DNA from: Pseudoalteromonas neustonica
Lineage (GTDB): Bacteria > Pseudomonadota > Gammaproteobacteria > Enterobacterales > Alteromonadaceae
Assembly (NCBI RefSeq): GCF_001653135.1
Contig: NZ_BDDS01000004.1
Coordinates: forward strand, 282,013 to 346,012
Direction: 5' to 3'
Length of the DNA: 64,000 nucleotides
This document shows positions 46,072 through 55,916 of this stretch, one piece after another. The notes below the pieces were generated by a model. The model did not search any database. It saw only the letters and a program-made list of their open reading frames with translations, and was not told where the DNA came from. The stretch's first letter is position 1, and each line of letters starts with the position of its first letter. Both the position numbers and the translations under genes were made by a program.

Positions 46072-46488
46072 TTATGATTTAACTGTAAACTTTACATCTT
46101 CATCACGCAGTAAATATAGCGCAAAACATGCCGCCCACATTGGCCAAGCAGCAAAGAATAGTAAGTTATTAAAACCATCAATATATTGGCCGTATGATGA
46201 AAGTGTTGATGCGCCATGCATTAAAAATATCAGTCCATAAGTAATACGCTTTTTAATTCCGGCCATAAAAGCTAAAACCAAAATCAATTGCAATGCCCCT
46301 AATATATAAGCGACAACATCAGTTGACCCGCTAATCCCATAAAAGTGCTCAAATATACGTGCACTGTGCCCTGGATTTACAAATTTATCCAAGGTCCACA
46401 TAAGCATTACAATAAAAACGCCTAAACGTAATGAAAAAAGAGACCATTGCAAGCGATTTTTTAAATCCGATGAGAAAGAGTGAGACAT
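46072..46488 (-). CDS. DoxX-like four-helix membrane protein
   Basis: A 138-aa protein with four hydrophobic helices (about 17-33, 59-78, 80-95, 108-125) and the DoxX-style N-terminal pattern LSLRLGVFIVMLMWTLDKFVNPGHSARIFEHFYG. DoxX-family proteins are found with thiol and redox stress systems in some bacteria, but many members have no known role. AAGGA lies six bases before the ATG, so the start is secure. The gene is alone, convergent with the iron receptor. No catalytic residues are evident. Confidence 0.75.
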   Translation of the reverse strand: MSHSFSSDLKNRLQWSLFSLRLGVFIVMLMWTLDKFVNPGHSARIFEHFYGISGSTDVVAYILGALQLILVLAFMAGIKKRITYGLIFLMHGASTLSSYGQYIDGFNNLLFFAAWPMWAACFALYLLRDEDVKFTVKS

Positions 46489-46975
46489 TTAAATTCCTTA
46501 AATTAAGTGTTGTCATTTCAGTAATGAATCTAACAAGACCGTCTTTTTAAAGTTTTATTGCATAACTTTTACTTTTTTATGAGCCTTACAGGCTAGGCTG
46601 GAATAGGCTAATGGATATGGTTGAAGCTACTGAGCTATTAAAAACGCTGCAGCAGGATACTAACTTGTGATCAAGAGACAGACACGGATGTGGATAAGGG
46701 GCGTGAGCAGGATGCACAAGCTTTGCTCGGTTTTTACTTATTCTCACATGGATGTGAACCAGTAGAATAACGCAGGAGCCGTTATCGAGCCCGCTAGTTT
46801 ACAAACCTCGCGCCGTGATTAAACCGCCCCTAGATTGAACGAATTTCAATCAACAAAGGTCAACACGCCCTAATATCCTGTATCTAATTAAATTAATCAG
46901 TATCAATGAAAGTATTTTTAAAACCTTACGGTCTAATCCATCGTATATAACATATTTAACCACAGCGAGAGAGTT
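46489..46975. other. intergenic region, 487 bp, with repeat-like motifs
   Basis: No convincing gene; a 19-codon frame from about 46611 (MDMVEATELLKTLQQDTNL) has no ribosome site. The central part (46675-46785) is less AT-rich and holds two copies of a palindrome-plus-GCAGG motif. The last 100 bases should contain the promoter of the eight-gene operon; no Fur box was seen there. Confidence 0.5.
46683..46779. repeat. two copies of the ATGGAT-type palindrome plus GCAGG motif
   Basis: CACGGATGTG (46683-46692) followed after 14 bases by GCAGGATGC, and CACATGGATGTG (46745-46756) followed after 15 bases by GCAGGAGC. The second palindrome is perfect. Layout matches the motif at 32488, which suggests a dispersed short repeat family, possibly structured in RNA. 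Confidence 0.5.
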
Positions 46976-49306
46976 TTGAAATACGCATTTTTAGCACTTA
47001 GCATTTCCCTTAGCTTTTCAACATTGGCAAAAACTAATGACCCTATTGAGGTTATTCAAGTATCTGGTGAAGCGGTGAAACTTCATAGTCTTTCACCAAA
47101 AGATAGCACCGTTGATGGACCGTTTGGTGATAATTTAGCGCTGTCAGATATTGCACGTGCAGTAACACCAATTTCGAGTGCGATGATCGAACAACTTAAC
47201 ATTACGACCCTACAAGACATGCTCGCAGTGGCTCCAAACAGTTATTCTGCAAGTGGCTTTGGCGCGCCAAGCTTGCCAACTTTACGCGCTCAACTAGGTG
47301 AATTATTTCAAGATGGTGTTCGCCGCCAAGCGGGGAATAATGGGTTTGGGATCCCAGTTTCATTTAATGCCATTGAACAAATAGATGTAGTAAAAGGTGC
47401 GCCACCGGTACTTTTTGGTAGTAGTCAGCGTAACGGGGGATTTGTAAATTTACGCTCAAAAACAGCCAGCACTGATCAGCAGCAAGGTAAAGTTCAGCTG
47501 TCAGCAGGACGTTGGGATCAATATCGGGCGCTAGTTGATTACAGTGCGCCTATTGTTGAAGGTCAGAGCGGCTTTAGAGTCAGTGCTGAACATATCGATA
47601 ACGGTAGCTTTTACGACTACGCAGGATATGAAAGTGATAGTTTGTTTGCTGCACTGCGCTTTTTACCAGATGACAAAAGCAGCTGGGATCTCAACTTTGA
47701 GCTTTACAGTGTAGATTATACCGACAACGCTGGTATAAATAGGCCAACTCAAGCATTAATTGATGATGGCCTTTATATTACTGGTCAAGGCGTACAGCCA
47801 AATGGCAGTAACGTGCCTGGTGCAGGTGCTATTGTGTCACCAACGGGGCAAGTTGTGATCCCGAGAAACCAAGTTTTAACCGATCCAGATAATATCAATA
47901 ATGCCACAACGTATTTATTTCACAGTATTTATAAACGTGAATTAAACAACCAAGCAACGCTTAAAAACATTACTTACTTTCAGCATTTACAGCGCGAGTC
48001 ACTCGCTAAAAACAGCTTTGTTGAAATTATTGATGGCGCAGACACAGCACAAAACCGTACCGAACTGAGTTATCAATGGAATGATTCACAAACAACGGTA
48101 TTTGCATTTGATGTACGTTATAACAAAGTAAAAGGCTATAGCCAATTTACGACTGAGGCCGATTTACCGATTGATTTAACTGGGCCACTTGAAAATCGCC
48201 GCATTCCTTTAACCGCACAGCAGCAAGCACGTTTAGTTGAACTGCGCCCCGGTGTTTTTGTCTCTCCTGGTGCGCAATACGATATAAACAATGATGGCAA
48301 TGGTGATTTTTCACTATCTGACACCACTGACTCAACCAGCTGGCAAACAGGTGTTGCATTTCAACACGACAGTCAATGGACAAATAAACTGCGCACCAGT
48401 ATTGGCTATAGACTAGATTATTATGATGTAGTAGCCAAAGATGCGCTCCCGCCACAAGGACACAGTGCCGCGCAAGACAGTATCTATGAAACGCTGCATT
48501 CAGGTCAGGCAAGTATCAATTATAAATTTATCCCAAGCACTACAGGCTATATTGCCGGCAGTTATAATCAAGCTACGTCAAACAGTATGGCAGGTGGTCA
48601 CACGCTTGGCAGTGATAACAAAATTAGCGAGCAAAACTTTGCAACCGACAACACATTGCTTGAAGTGGGTGTAAAATACGCGCCAGAGGATAGCCCATGG
48701 TATATTGACGGTGCGGTATTTAATCAGCGTCGTAGTTTACGAAACCGTGATGGTAGTAATACTGGCATTCGCACTCAAGGTTTTGAAACCCAGTTATTTT
48801 ATGATGCATCCCCTTATTGGTTAAGTGCAGGCTATAGCTATATTGATGCTCGCTATGATAATTCAGCGAGTAGCCAAGACTCAAGTCAAGTGGCCGACGC
48901 CTTTGATAATTCACGCCCAGACATCATCAATGGTACAAGTGTTGGCGCACCCAGTTTTACTGCATTTGCGCCTTCAACGCAGCGAGTACAAGGCATTCCA
49001 GAGCAATCCGTGAGTATTAATGGAGGCTGGTCTATCTTAAGCAATTGGCAAATTGGCTTTGGTGGTATTTATACAAAAAGCTACCCGCTTGATTTCTTAG
49101 CAACCGTTAATATTCGTGATCAATACACATTAAATATAAATACAAGTTATGACTTTACTGATCAAACAAAGCTGCGATTAGATATTAACAACGTTACAAA
49201 TCAAGACAACTGGCGACCCGTGTTTGAGGGCGGTTACTTTGGCTCGACCTTAGTATTTCCTGAGCTACCAATTAATGCCAAGCTGACATTTCAGCACAGC
49301 TTTTAA
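46976..49306 (+). CDS. TonB-dependent receptor heading the ynj-type operon
   Basis: Outer membrane transporter of 776 aa: short export signal MKYAFLALSISLSFSTLA, TonB box (IEVIQVSG), plug (about 45-165, with IDVVKGAPPVLFGSSQRNGGFVNLRSK) and a barrel ending in LTFQHSF. It resembles the FhuA/FcuA style but the plug lacks the usual arginine in the GxP loop (VVKGAPP), and no siderophore genes or Fur box are near. The start is TTG with GAGAGAG upstream; no ATG fits the signal peptide. The next gene starts 11 bases after its stop, and the series continues without gaps through 57314, so its substrate is probably handled by the ABC importer and enzymes that follow. Confidence 0.9.
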   Translation: MKYAFLALSISLSFSTLAKTNDPIEVIQVSGEAVKLHSLSPKDSTVDGPFGDNLALSDIARAVTPISSAMIEQLNITTLQDMLAVAPNSYSASGFGAPSLPTLRAQLGELFQDGVRRQAGNNGFGIPVSFNAIEQIDVVKGAPPVLFGSSQRNGGFVNLRSKTASTDQQQGKVQLSAGRWDQYRALVDYSAPIVEGQSGFRVSAEHIDNGSFYDYAGYESDSLFAALRFLPDDKSSWDLNFELYSVDYTDNAGINRPTQALIDDGLYITGQGVQPNGSNVPGAGAIVSPTGQVVIPRNQVLTDPDNINNATTYLFHSIYKRELNNQATLKNITYFQHLQRESLAKNSFVEIIDGADTAQNRTELSYQWNDSQTTVFAFDVRYNKVKGYSQFTTEADLPIDLTGPLENRRIPLTAQQQARLVELRPGVFVSPGAQYDINNDGNGDFSLSDTTDSTSWQTGVAFQHDSQWTNKLRTSIGYRLDYYDVVAKDALPPQGHSAAQDSIYETLHSGQASINYKFIPSTTGYIAGSYNQATSNSMAGGHTLGSDNKISEQNFATDNTLLEVGVKYAPEDSPWYIDGAVFNQRRSLRNRDGSNTGIRTQGFETQLFYDASPYWLSAGYSYIDARYDNSASSQDSSQVADAFDNSRPDIINGTSVGAPSFTAFAPSTQRVQGIPEQSVSINGGWSILSNWQIGFGGIYTKSYPLDFLATVNIRDQYTLNINTSYDFTDQTKLRLDINNVTNQDNWRPVFEGGYFGSTLVFPELPINAKLTFQHSF

Positions 49307-49317
49307 GAGCGAACCCT

Positions 49318-51471
49318 ATGTTTAAAAAAATTACATTACTTATTGTTGCTTTGCTCACCATTGGGCTGTTTTTTCACTTTGATTTACATCAGCTTTTAAC
49401 TCTTGATGGGTTAAAAGGATCAATGGATCAATTTAACCAATACAAAGAGCAATCCCCTTTATTAGTCATTGGTGGATTCTTTCTATTATACGTTGTCGTA
49501 ACAGCCCTATCGCTACCAGGGGCGGCAATTTTAACCCTTGCAGCAGGTGCTTTATTTGGCTTAGTTGAAGGCTTATTAGTTGCCTCATTTGCCTCAACCA
49601 TTGGCGCCACATTAGCCTTTTTAGTATCGCGTTACTTATTACGTGATGCGATTAAAAAGCGTTTTCCTGAGCGTTTAGCCGCAATTGATGCTGGCGTTGA
49701 AAAAGAAGGCAGTTTTTACTTATTTACCTTACGTTTAGTGCCTGTGTTTCCGTTCTTTTTAATTAACTTATTAATGGGTGTTACGTCAATCAAGTCATGG
49801 ACTTTTTATTGGGTAAGCCAAATTGGTATGCTGGCCGGTACTTTTGTGTTTGTTAATGCAGGCACTCAACTGGCGCAAATTGACAGCTTATCGGGCATTT
49901 TATCGCTTAACTTGATCTTATCGTTTGTGTTGCTTGGCATATTCCCATTAATAGCGAAAGCAATCCTCAACACGATTAAAAAGCGCCGTGTTTATAAAAA
50001 CTATACTAAACCTAAACAATTTGACCGTAACATGATAGTTATTGGTGGTGGTGCTGGTGGCTTAGTTACAAGTTACATTGCCGCTGCTGTTAAAGCTAAA
50101 GTGACCTTAATTGAAGCGGGCGAAATGGGCGGTGATTGCTTAAATTACGGCTGTGTACCCAGTAAAGCAATTATCAAAAGTGCCAAAATCGCGGAGCAAA
50201 TTAAGCACGCCGATAAGTACGGCCTAGAAAACAGCACACCGCAGTTTTCGTTTAAAAAAGTCATGGCACGTGTGCATCAAGTGATTGCTGATATTGCCCC
50301 ACACGACAGTGTTGAGCGTTACACAAATTTAGGGGTAGAAGTACTTAAAGGCTACGCAAAAATTACTGACCCTTGGACCGTTGAGATTAAACTCAACAAT
50401 GGTGGCACACAAACTCTTACTGCTCGCACCATTGTAATCGCCACAGGCGCACGCCCATTTGTGCCGCCACTGCCAGGCATTGAAGATGCAGGTTATGTCA
50501 CAAGCGATACGTTATGGAGCAAATTTGCCGAGCTTGATGAAGCACCTAAAAAACTCGTGGTGTTAGGCGGCGGGCCTATTGGCTCCGAGCTTGCGCAAAG
50601 CTTTGCACGATTAGGCTCATCAGTAACACAAATCGAAATGGCTGATCGCGTGATGATAAAAGAAGATACCGAAGTATCAGAGTTTGCAACACACGCCCTT
50701 AAAGCAAGTGGTGTGAATGTATTAACTAATCACCAAGCATTACGTTGTGAAAAACGCGGCGAGCAGAAATTCATTATTGTTAAGCATGCTGAGCAAGAGC
50801 TCGAAATTGAATACGATGAGCTACTGTGTGCCGTTGGCCGCAGCGCCCGTTTAAGCGGTTATGGTCTTGAAGAATTAGGCATTGAAACCAACCGCACTAT
50901 CGTGACCAATGAGTACTTAGAAACCCTTTACCCTAATATTTTTGCGGCTGGCGATATTGTCGGCCCGTATCAATTTACCCATGTAGCCGCCCATCAAGGG
51001 TGGTACGCCGCAGTCAACGGCTTATTTGGGAATTTGAAGAAGTTTAAAGTGGACTACCGCGTGATCCCATGGACTACCTTTATTGACCCTGAAGTCGCCC
51101 GCGTGGGTATAAACGAGCAAGATGCGATTGACCAAGGTATTGATTATGAAATCACCCGCTTTGAATTTAAAGAGCTTGACCGCGCAATTACCGACAGTGC
51201 CACGCAAGGCTTTATTAAAGTGATCACACCAAAGGGTAAAGACAAAATTCTCGGTGTTACTGTGGTCTCTGAGCACGCTGGCGATTTAATTGCTGAGTTT
51301 GTACTGGCGATGAAACATGGTTTAGGCCTTAATAAAATTTTAGGCACTATTCACAGCTACCCAACCTGGGCTGAGGGCAACAAATACGCCGCAGGAGAGT
51401 GGAAACGCGCCCACGCACCGCAAACGGTACTTAATTGGCTAGAGAAATACCATACATGGCGTCGAGGGTAG
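49318..51471 (+). CDS. membrane-anchored MerA-like FAD disulfide oxidoreductase (VTT domain fusion)
   Basis: A 717-aa fusion. Residues 1-220 are a VTT/TVP38-TMEM64 (DedA-like) membrane domain (several helices, e.g. ALSLPGAAILTLAAGALFG); residues about 238-717 are a pyridine-nucleotide disulfide oxidoreductase with FAD motif VIGGGAGG, redox pair Cys274-Cys279 in GGDCLNYGCVPSK, NAD(P) motif VVLGGGPIGSELA, FAD motif (FAAGDIVG) and the C-terminal dimer domain with HSYPTWAE. The final histidine-glutamate pair is partly altered to His-Ser-Tyr-Pro-Thr. It lacks the extra C-terminal cysteines and N-terminal metal domain of mercuric reductase, so mercury is not implied. It probably reduces a disulfide, quinone or metal at the inner membrane. 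Confidence 0.88.
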   Translation: MFKKITLLIVALLTIGLFFHFDLHQLLTLDGLKGSMDQFNQYKEQSPLLVIGGFFLLYVVVTALSLPGAAILTLAAGALFGLVEGLLVASFASTIGATLAFLVSRYLLRDAIKKRFPERLAAIDAGVEKEGSFYLFTLRLVPVFPFFLINLLMGVTSIKSWTFYWVSQIGMLAGTFVFVNAGTQLAQIDSLSGILSLNLILSFVLLGIFPLIAKAILNTIKKRRVYKNYTKPKQFDRNMIVIGGGAGGLVTSYIAAAVKAKVTLIEAGEMGGDCLNYGCVPSKAIIKSAKIAEQIKHADKYGLENSTPQFSFKKVMARVHQVIADIAPHDSVERYTNLGVEVLKGYAKITDPWTVEIKLNNGGTQTLTARTIVIATGARPFVPPLPGIEDAGYVTSDTLWSKFAELDEAPKKLVVLGGGPIGSELAQSFARLGSSVTQIEMADRVMIKEDTEVSEFATHALKASGVNVLTNHQALRCEKRGEQKFIIVKHAEQELEIEYDELLCAVGRSARLSGYGLEELGIETNRTIVTNEYLETLYPNIFAAGDIVGPYQFTHVAAHQGWYAAVNGLFGNLKKFKVDYRVIPWTTFIDPEVARVGINEQDAIDQGIDYEITRFEFKELDRAITDSATQGFIKVITPKGKDKILGVTVVSEHAGDLIAEFVLAMKHGLGLNKILGTIHSYPTWAEGNKYAAGEWKRAHAPQTVLNWLEKYHTWRRG

Positions 51472-51475
51472 TATT

Positions 51476-52273
51476 TTGAAATCGTTATTTTTTATTGTAT
51501 TAACGAGTCTGCTATTTATAACGCATGCTAAAGCTGATGATTCACTTCATCAGCCTTGGCAGCAACTGCTCAGCAGCCACGTAAAATCGATTAACCACGG
51601 CGTTAGTACAGCAGTAGATTACAGCGCATTTAAAAAGCAACATGCACAACTAAAAGGTTACTTGAGTACCCTTAGCGATGTTACCCAGGCGCAATTTGAA
51701 CAATGGGATAATGCGCAGCAGTTGGCTTTTTTGATCAACGCATACAACGCATGGACAGTCGAATTGATTCTAACTGAATACCCAAACATTAAATCAATTA
51801 AAGACTTAGGGAGTTTTTTTAGTTCCCCGTGGAGCAAAGAGTTTGTGCCATTATTAGGCGAAACCCGTAGCCTAGATAATATTGAACATACGCTTATTCG
51901 TGGCAGTGGTAAATACAACGAACCGCGCATCCACTTTGCGGTTAATTGTGCCAGCATCGGCTGCCCGGCACTGCGCGAAGAAGCGTATACTGCCGCTAAA
52001 CTTGATACTCAACTTGAGCAACAAACTCAGCGATTTTTAGCTGATATAACCCGTAACTATGTAAAAGATAACACGCTTTATTTATCTTCTATTTTTAAAT
52101 GGTACCAAGATGATTTTGAAAATAGCTTTCGTGATACGCAATCATTACAAGCATTTATCTTATTATACCCAGATGCGCTAAACTTAACGCCAAGTCAACA
52201 AGCAAAACTTAAAAGTAACACCATGAAAGTGAAATTTTTAGATTACAACTGGGCATTGAATGACAACCAGTAA
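51476..52273 (+). CDS. exported DUF547 protein
   Basis: A 265-aa protein with export signal MKSLFFIVLTSLLFITHAKA and a DUF547 domain (core about 75-200: FLINAYNAWTVELIL, IHFAVNCASIGCPALREEAY). DUF547 proteins are frequently exported and have a conserved asparagine-cysteine-containing core reminiscent of papain-like folds, but no activity is firmly known. Start is TTG with GAGGG upstream, four bases after the oxidoreductase stop. Its end overlaps the binding-protein gene by 14 bases, so it is part of the same operon and probably acts in the periplasm on the imported compound or its carrier. Confidence 0.88.
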   Translation: MKSLFFIVLTSLLFITHAKADDSLHQPWQQLLSSHVKSINHGVSTAVDYSAFKKQHAQLKGYLSTLSDVTQAQFEQWDNAQQLAFLINAYNAWTVELILTEYPNIKSIKDLGSFFSSPWSKEFVPLLGETRSLDNIEHTLIRGSGKYNEPRIHFAVNCASIGCPALREEAYTAAKLDTQLEQQTQRFLADITRNYVKDNTLYLSSIFKWYQDDFENSFRDTQSLQAFILLYPDALNLTPSQQAKLKSNTMKVKFLDYNWALNDNQ

Positions 52274-53504
52274 TTATCTGTTATTACAACCAAAGCGTAT
52301 TAAACACTACGCCTTGGTCTTTATTGCTATGCTTAGTTTTATATTTTCATCAAACAGCGCTGCAAAAAATTGGCAAACTGTGCTCGATAACGGCCAAAAC
52401 CACAGTGTATATTTTCATGCTTGGGGTGGAGACCCACAAATAAATGCCTATATTCAGTGGCTTGCACAGCAAGTTAAGCAGCAATATAATATTGATCTAC
52501 ACCATATCAAACTCACCGATACCAGTGAAGCTGTAAGCCGCGTTTTAGCTGAAAAATCAGCAGGTAATCACAGCGAAGGAAAAGTCGATCTTATTTGGAT
52601 CAACGGTGCAAATTTTGCGGCAATGGCAAAGCACGGTTTACTAACGCCTAATTGGGCCACTAAATTACCTAATTTTTCATTAACTAATCCCACAAAAAAC
52701 CCAGCGATGAGTTTAGACTTTGGCGTACCAACTCAAGGCATGGAATCACCGTGGGGGCAAGCTGCACTTACTTTTTACTACGACAGCGTTGCAATAACTT
52801 CGCCACCTAAAACTCTCACGCAATTACTTACTTGGAGCACACAACATAAAGGTCGATTTACTTATCCCAAACCGCCTGATTTTATTGGCGTAAGCTTTTT
52901 AAAGTATGCACTGATTAGTTTAACGCCAGCATCACTACAAGCGAAGCTTTATCAACCTGTTACAAAGCAAAACAGCGCTTTATTATTGCCTAAATTATGG
53001 CAGTTTTTAGATACACTACACCCTAATTTATGGCGTGCAGGCCAGCATTTTGTCTCTAGCAGCACCGCACTTAGACGTTTAATGGGTGATACTGAATTGA
53101 GCCTTGCCATGACATTCTCAGCGCCCGAAGTCCCTGCTGCTGTCACCCGCTTTGATCTCCCCACCAGCATTCGCAGTTATGCTATGAGTGATGGTAGCCT
53201 CAGTAATATTCACTTTGTTGCTATACCTTACAATGCAGCACATACAGACAGTGCTAAGTTGGTCGCTAATTTCATGCTCAGCGTAAATGCACAAGCTAAA
53301 AAGCAACGCCCAACTACTTGGGGTGATAATACCGTATTGGATTTATCTATTTTAGCTGCAGATCAAGTAACTCAATTCCAATTATCAAACCCGCACCCAA
53401 GCAGTTTAGCGCCAAACCATAATAGCCCAGCCCTTGCAGAGCCTCACCCAAGTTGGGTAAAAGTAATTGAGCAACAATGGCTTGAACGATATGGAGCGCA
53501 ATAA
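52260..53504 (+). CDS. ynjB: YnjB-like ABC transporter substrate-binding protein
   Basis: A 414-aa periplasmic solute-binding protein with an export signal (about 14-36). The region HAWGGDPQINAYIQW, the DTSEAVSRVLAEKSAG segment and VDLIWINGANFAAM agree closely with my recollection of E. coli YnjB, a member of the thiamine/iron/polyamine-type binding protein superfamily with no proven ligand. It starts inside the DUF547 gene and its stop overlaps the permease start (TAATG), so translation is coupled. The ligand should match what the TonB receptor at the head of the operon brings in. Confidence 0.92.
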   Translation: MTTSNYLLLQPKRIKHYALVFIAMLSFIFSSNSAAKNWQTVLDNGQNHSVYFHAWGGDPQINAYIQWLAQQVKQQYNIDLHHIKLTDTSEAVSRVLAEKSAGNHSEGKVDLIWINGANFAAMAKHGLLTPNWATKLPNFSLTNPTKNPAMSLDFGVPTQGMESPWGQAALTFYYDSVAITSPPKTLTQLLTWSTQHKGRFTYPKPPDFIGVSFLKYALISLTPASLQAKLYQPVTKQNSALLLPKLWQFLDTLHPNLWRAGQHFVSSSTALRRLMGDTELSLAMTFSAPEVPAAVTRFDLPTSIRSYAMSDGSLSNIHFVAIPYNAAHTDSAKLVANFMLSVNAQAKKQRPTTWGDNTVLDLSILAADQVTQFQLSNPHPSSLAPNHNSPALAEPHPSWVKVIEQQWLERYGAQ

Positions 53505-55261
53505 TGATACACGCGCGTGATATATTTACTCGGAGCATAAAATTAACCCCCACGCTATTAATGGCGCTATTAGTGATCCCAGTTGTAGGTGGACTAATTG
53601 GTGTATTATTACCCGCGTTTGGCTATATCCCTGCACTTGATAAAACCACGTTTACCCTTCGCGGTTTTTATTCGCTATTTAATACCGCTGGTTTTGCAAA
53701 CATGCTGCTACTGAGTGCGATTAGCAGTCTTGTTAGCACGTTATTGGCATTTATTATTACCGTATTAATTTTAGCCTGTTATTTTAATAGCCCTTGGCTT
53801 TATCGTATCCAGCGTTTATTGGGGCCTATTTTAGTGATCCCCCATGCCGCCGCGGCAATTGCAATTAGCTTTTTGATCACCCCATCAGGCATGATTTCGC
53901 GCTTATTTTCTCCTTGGCTTAGTCAATGGGACAGCCCACCTGACTGGATGTTTCCACACGATTCATGGGGGATAAGTATGGTGCTAGGCTTAACGTTAAA
54001 AGAGCTACCTTTTTTATTACTGATGGCGCTAGGTGCCCTTGCCCAAGCCGATTTAGGTGCAAAACTACGAGCCCAACATAAAGTCGCTTTGAGTTTAGGT
54101 TATTGCCCAATGACCGCTTTCTTTAAAGTAGTATTACCTAACCTATACCCATTTTTACGCTTACCAATTTTAGCCGTACTTGCTTATGCCAGTGCCAGTG
54201 TTGAAATACCGCTGATCCTTGGTCCAAATGCGCCTCCTACACTCGCGGTTGCTATTATGCACTGGTTTAACGATGTTGATTTAACCTTGCGCATTCAAGC
54301 CTCTGCGGGAGCAATCATGCAATTACTGTTGACCATGGGCTTGTTACTCAGCTGGTGGCTACTTGAAAAGCTCACAAAAAAGTTTAGCCATGGCAGCTTA
54401 ATCAACGGCAGACGCGAATATGCTGGGCAACTTATTCAGCGTTTTACTCAGGTATTAACGTTTATTTTGCTCAGTATAATTATGCTCTCATTAGCGGGGC
54501 TCATTCTATGGTCATTTGCGGGGTATTGGCGTTTTCCTGATGCGTTGCCATCACAATTTGTGTTACTGCATTGGCAGCATGCTTTACAACAAATGCAAAC
54601 ACCTTTACTTAACACGGTTGTTATCGGGTTTGTTGCTACCTTAGTGGCTGTTATTTTGACCTTATTTACCTTAGAGGCAGAACAATTGCGTACGCGCAAT
54701 TTATCCAATTTTGCCAGTTTACTGATTTACTTGCCTATGCTGATCCCAAGCATTGCGTTTTTATTCGGCTTAGTCTGGTTGCAGGAGCAAGTTGGTAGCC
54801 ATCATGCGTATTTTAATGTGATATTTGGGCATTTATTATTTGTACTGCCCTATGTGTTTTTATCATTAGCAAGTAGTTACCGACGTTTAGACCCTCGTTT
54901 TTCTCACCTTGCGGCAAGCCTAGGAGCCACACCCAGCAAGGTGTTTTTACGGGTAAAACTACCACAATTATTAGCGCCTATCCTGATTGCATTCGCACTT
55001 GGCTTAGCGGTTAGTTTTAGTCAATATTTACCCACGTTACTCAGCGGCGGCGGGCGTATTAACACCATTACCACCGAAGCCGTCGCCCTTGCAGGTGGTG
55101 CAAGTCGTCGAGTGAGTGCCGTTTACGCATTAATGCAAATGTTATTACCTGCTATTGCGTTTTTTCTAGCTTGGTTTATCCCTAAGCTCGTTTTTGCAAA
55201 ACAAACTGCATCCCCGCATAAACTTCAACACCCAACCTTAAAACAACAATCTAAGGCCTAA
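53504..55261 (+). CDS. ynjC: YnjC-like ABC transporter permease (two fused halves)
   Basis: A 585-aa inner membrane protein with about 12 helices in two halves, as in ThiP and other duplicated permeases. Each half has an EAA-type cytoplasmic loop that docks on the ATPase: LGYCPMTAFFKVVLPNLYP in the first half and LGATPSKVFLRVKLPQLLAP in the second. It needs no partner permease. Start ATG overlaps the binding-protein stop by one base, and the ATPase gene begins one base after its stop. This fits the ynjBCD order of E. coli exactly. Confidence 0.93.
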   Translation: MIHARDIFTRSIKLTPTLLMALLVIPVVGGLIGVLLPAFGYIPALDKTTFTLRGFYSLFNTAGFANMLLLSAISSLVSTLLAFIITVLILACYFNSPWLYRIQRLLGPILVIPHAAAAIAISFLITPSGMISRLFSPWLSQWDSPPDWMFPHDSWGISMVLGLTLKELPFLLLMALGALAQADLGAKLRAQHKVALSLGYCPMTAFFKVVLPNLYPFLRLPILAVLAYASASVEIPLILGPNAPPTLAVAIMHWFNDVDLTLRIQASAGAIMQLLLTMGLLLSWWLLEKLTKKFSHGSLINGRREYAGQLIQRFTQVLTFILLSIIMLSLAGLILWSFAGYWRFPDALPSQFVLLHWQHALQQMQTPLLNTVVIGFVATLVAVILTLFTLEAEQLRTRNLSNFASLLIYLPMLIPSIAFLFGLVWLQEQVGSHHAYFNVIFGHLLFVLPYVFLSLASSYRRLDPRFSHLAASLGATPSKVFLRVKLPQLLAPILIAFALGLAVSFSQYLPTLLSGGGRINTITTEAVALAGGASRRVSAVYALMQMLLPAIAFFLAWFIPKLVFAKQTASPHKLQHPTLKQQSKA

Positions 55262-55262
55262 T

Positions 55263-55916
55263 ATGCATTCGTCACTTAATATAAAAAACCTCACTATTTG
55301 GCGAGAAAAAACGCAACTTATCTCCTTAAATGAACGCATTAAAGGCGGTGAAGTTCTCAGTATTATGGGTCCATCAGGCAGTGGTAAATCAACGTTACTA
55401 AATTGGTTAACTGGCATGCTGCCACATGGTTTTAGCGCACAGGGGACCTTGCTTTTAAACGAACAAAACATTACTCAGTTAGCCAGCCATCAACGTCATG
55501 TGGGGTTACTGTATCAAGATCCTTTATTATTTCCGCACTTAAATGTAGCTGATAACATTGCCTTTGCGATGCCTAAAGGGAATAAAAAGCAGCGTATAGA
55601 AAAAATCAACGACTCGCTAACACAACTAGGATTAGAGGGCATGGCAGCACGCCACCCACATAGTTTATCAGGCGGGCAACAAGCAAGGGTTGCGCTTTTA
55701 CGTGTATTACTGAGCGAGCCAAAAGCAATTTTACTTGATGAACCGTTTAGTAAACTTGATGCAACACTGCGAAAAGATACCCGCGAGCTGGTATTTGAGC
55801 AAATTCGTCAACGCCAACTTCCCGCAGTAATGGTCACCCATGATGACAGCGATGCACATGCTGCTGGGGGGAAAGTAATTACTCTCAGCGCACATATTCA
55901 GGAAACAACATGTTAG
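55263..55916 (+). CDS. ynjD: YnjD-like ABC transporter ATPase
   Basis: A 217-aa nucleotide-binding subunit. Walker A GPSGSGKST (36-44), Q-loop in LYQDPLLF (about 83-90), signature LSGGQQ (135-140), Walker B ILLDEP (156-161) and switch His193 are all present, so it should hydrolyse ATP. Two copies pair with the fused permease YnjC. It is short, without the C-terminal regulatory domain of sugar or iron ATPases. Its last seven bases overlap the next gene. Confidence 0.94.
   Translation: MHSSLNIKNLTIWREKTQLISLNERIKGGEVLSIMGPSGSGKSTLLNWLTGMLPHGFSAQGTLLLNEQNITQLASHQRHVGLLYQDPLLFPHLNVADNIAFAMPKGNKKQRIEKINDSLTQLGLEGMAARHPHSLSGGQQARVALLRVLLSEPKAILLDEPFSKLDATLRKDTRELVFEQIRQRQLPAVMVTHDDSDAHAAGGKVITLSAHIQETTC

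Noticed and set aside
46560..46780. Possible small protein genes in the gap before the eight-gene operon
   Set aside because: Short frames on both strands lack ribosome sites; the repeat motifs explain the higher GC of this stretch better.
49318..51471. Calling the flavoprotein a mercuric reductase
   Set aside because: It lacks the C-terminal vicinal cysteines and N-terminal metal-binding domain, and there are no other mer genes.
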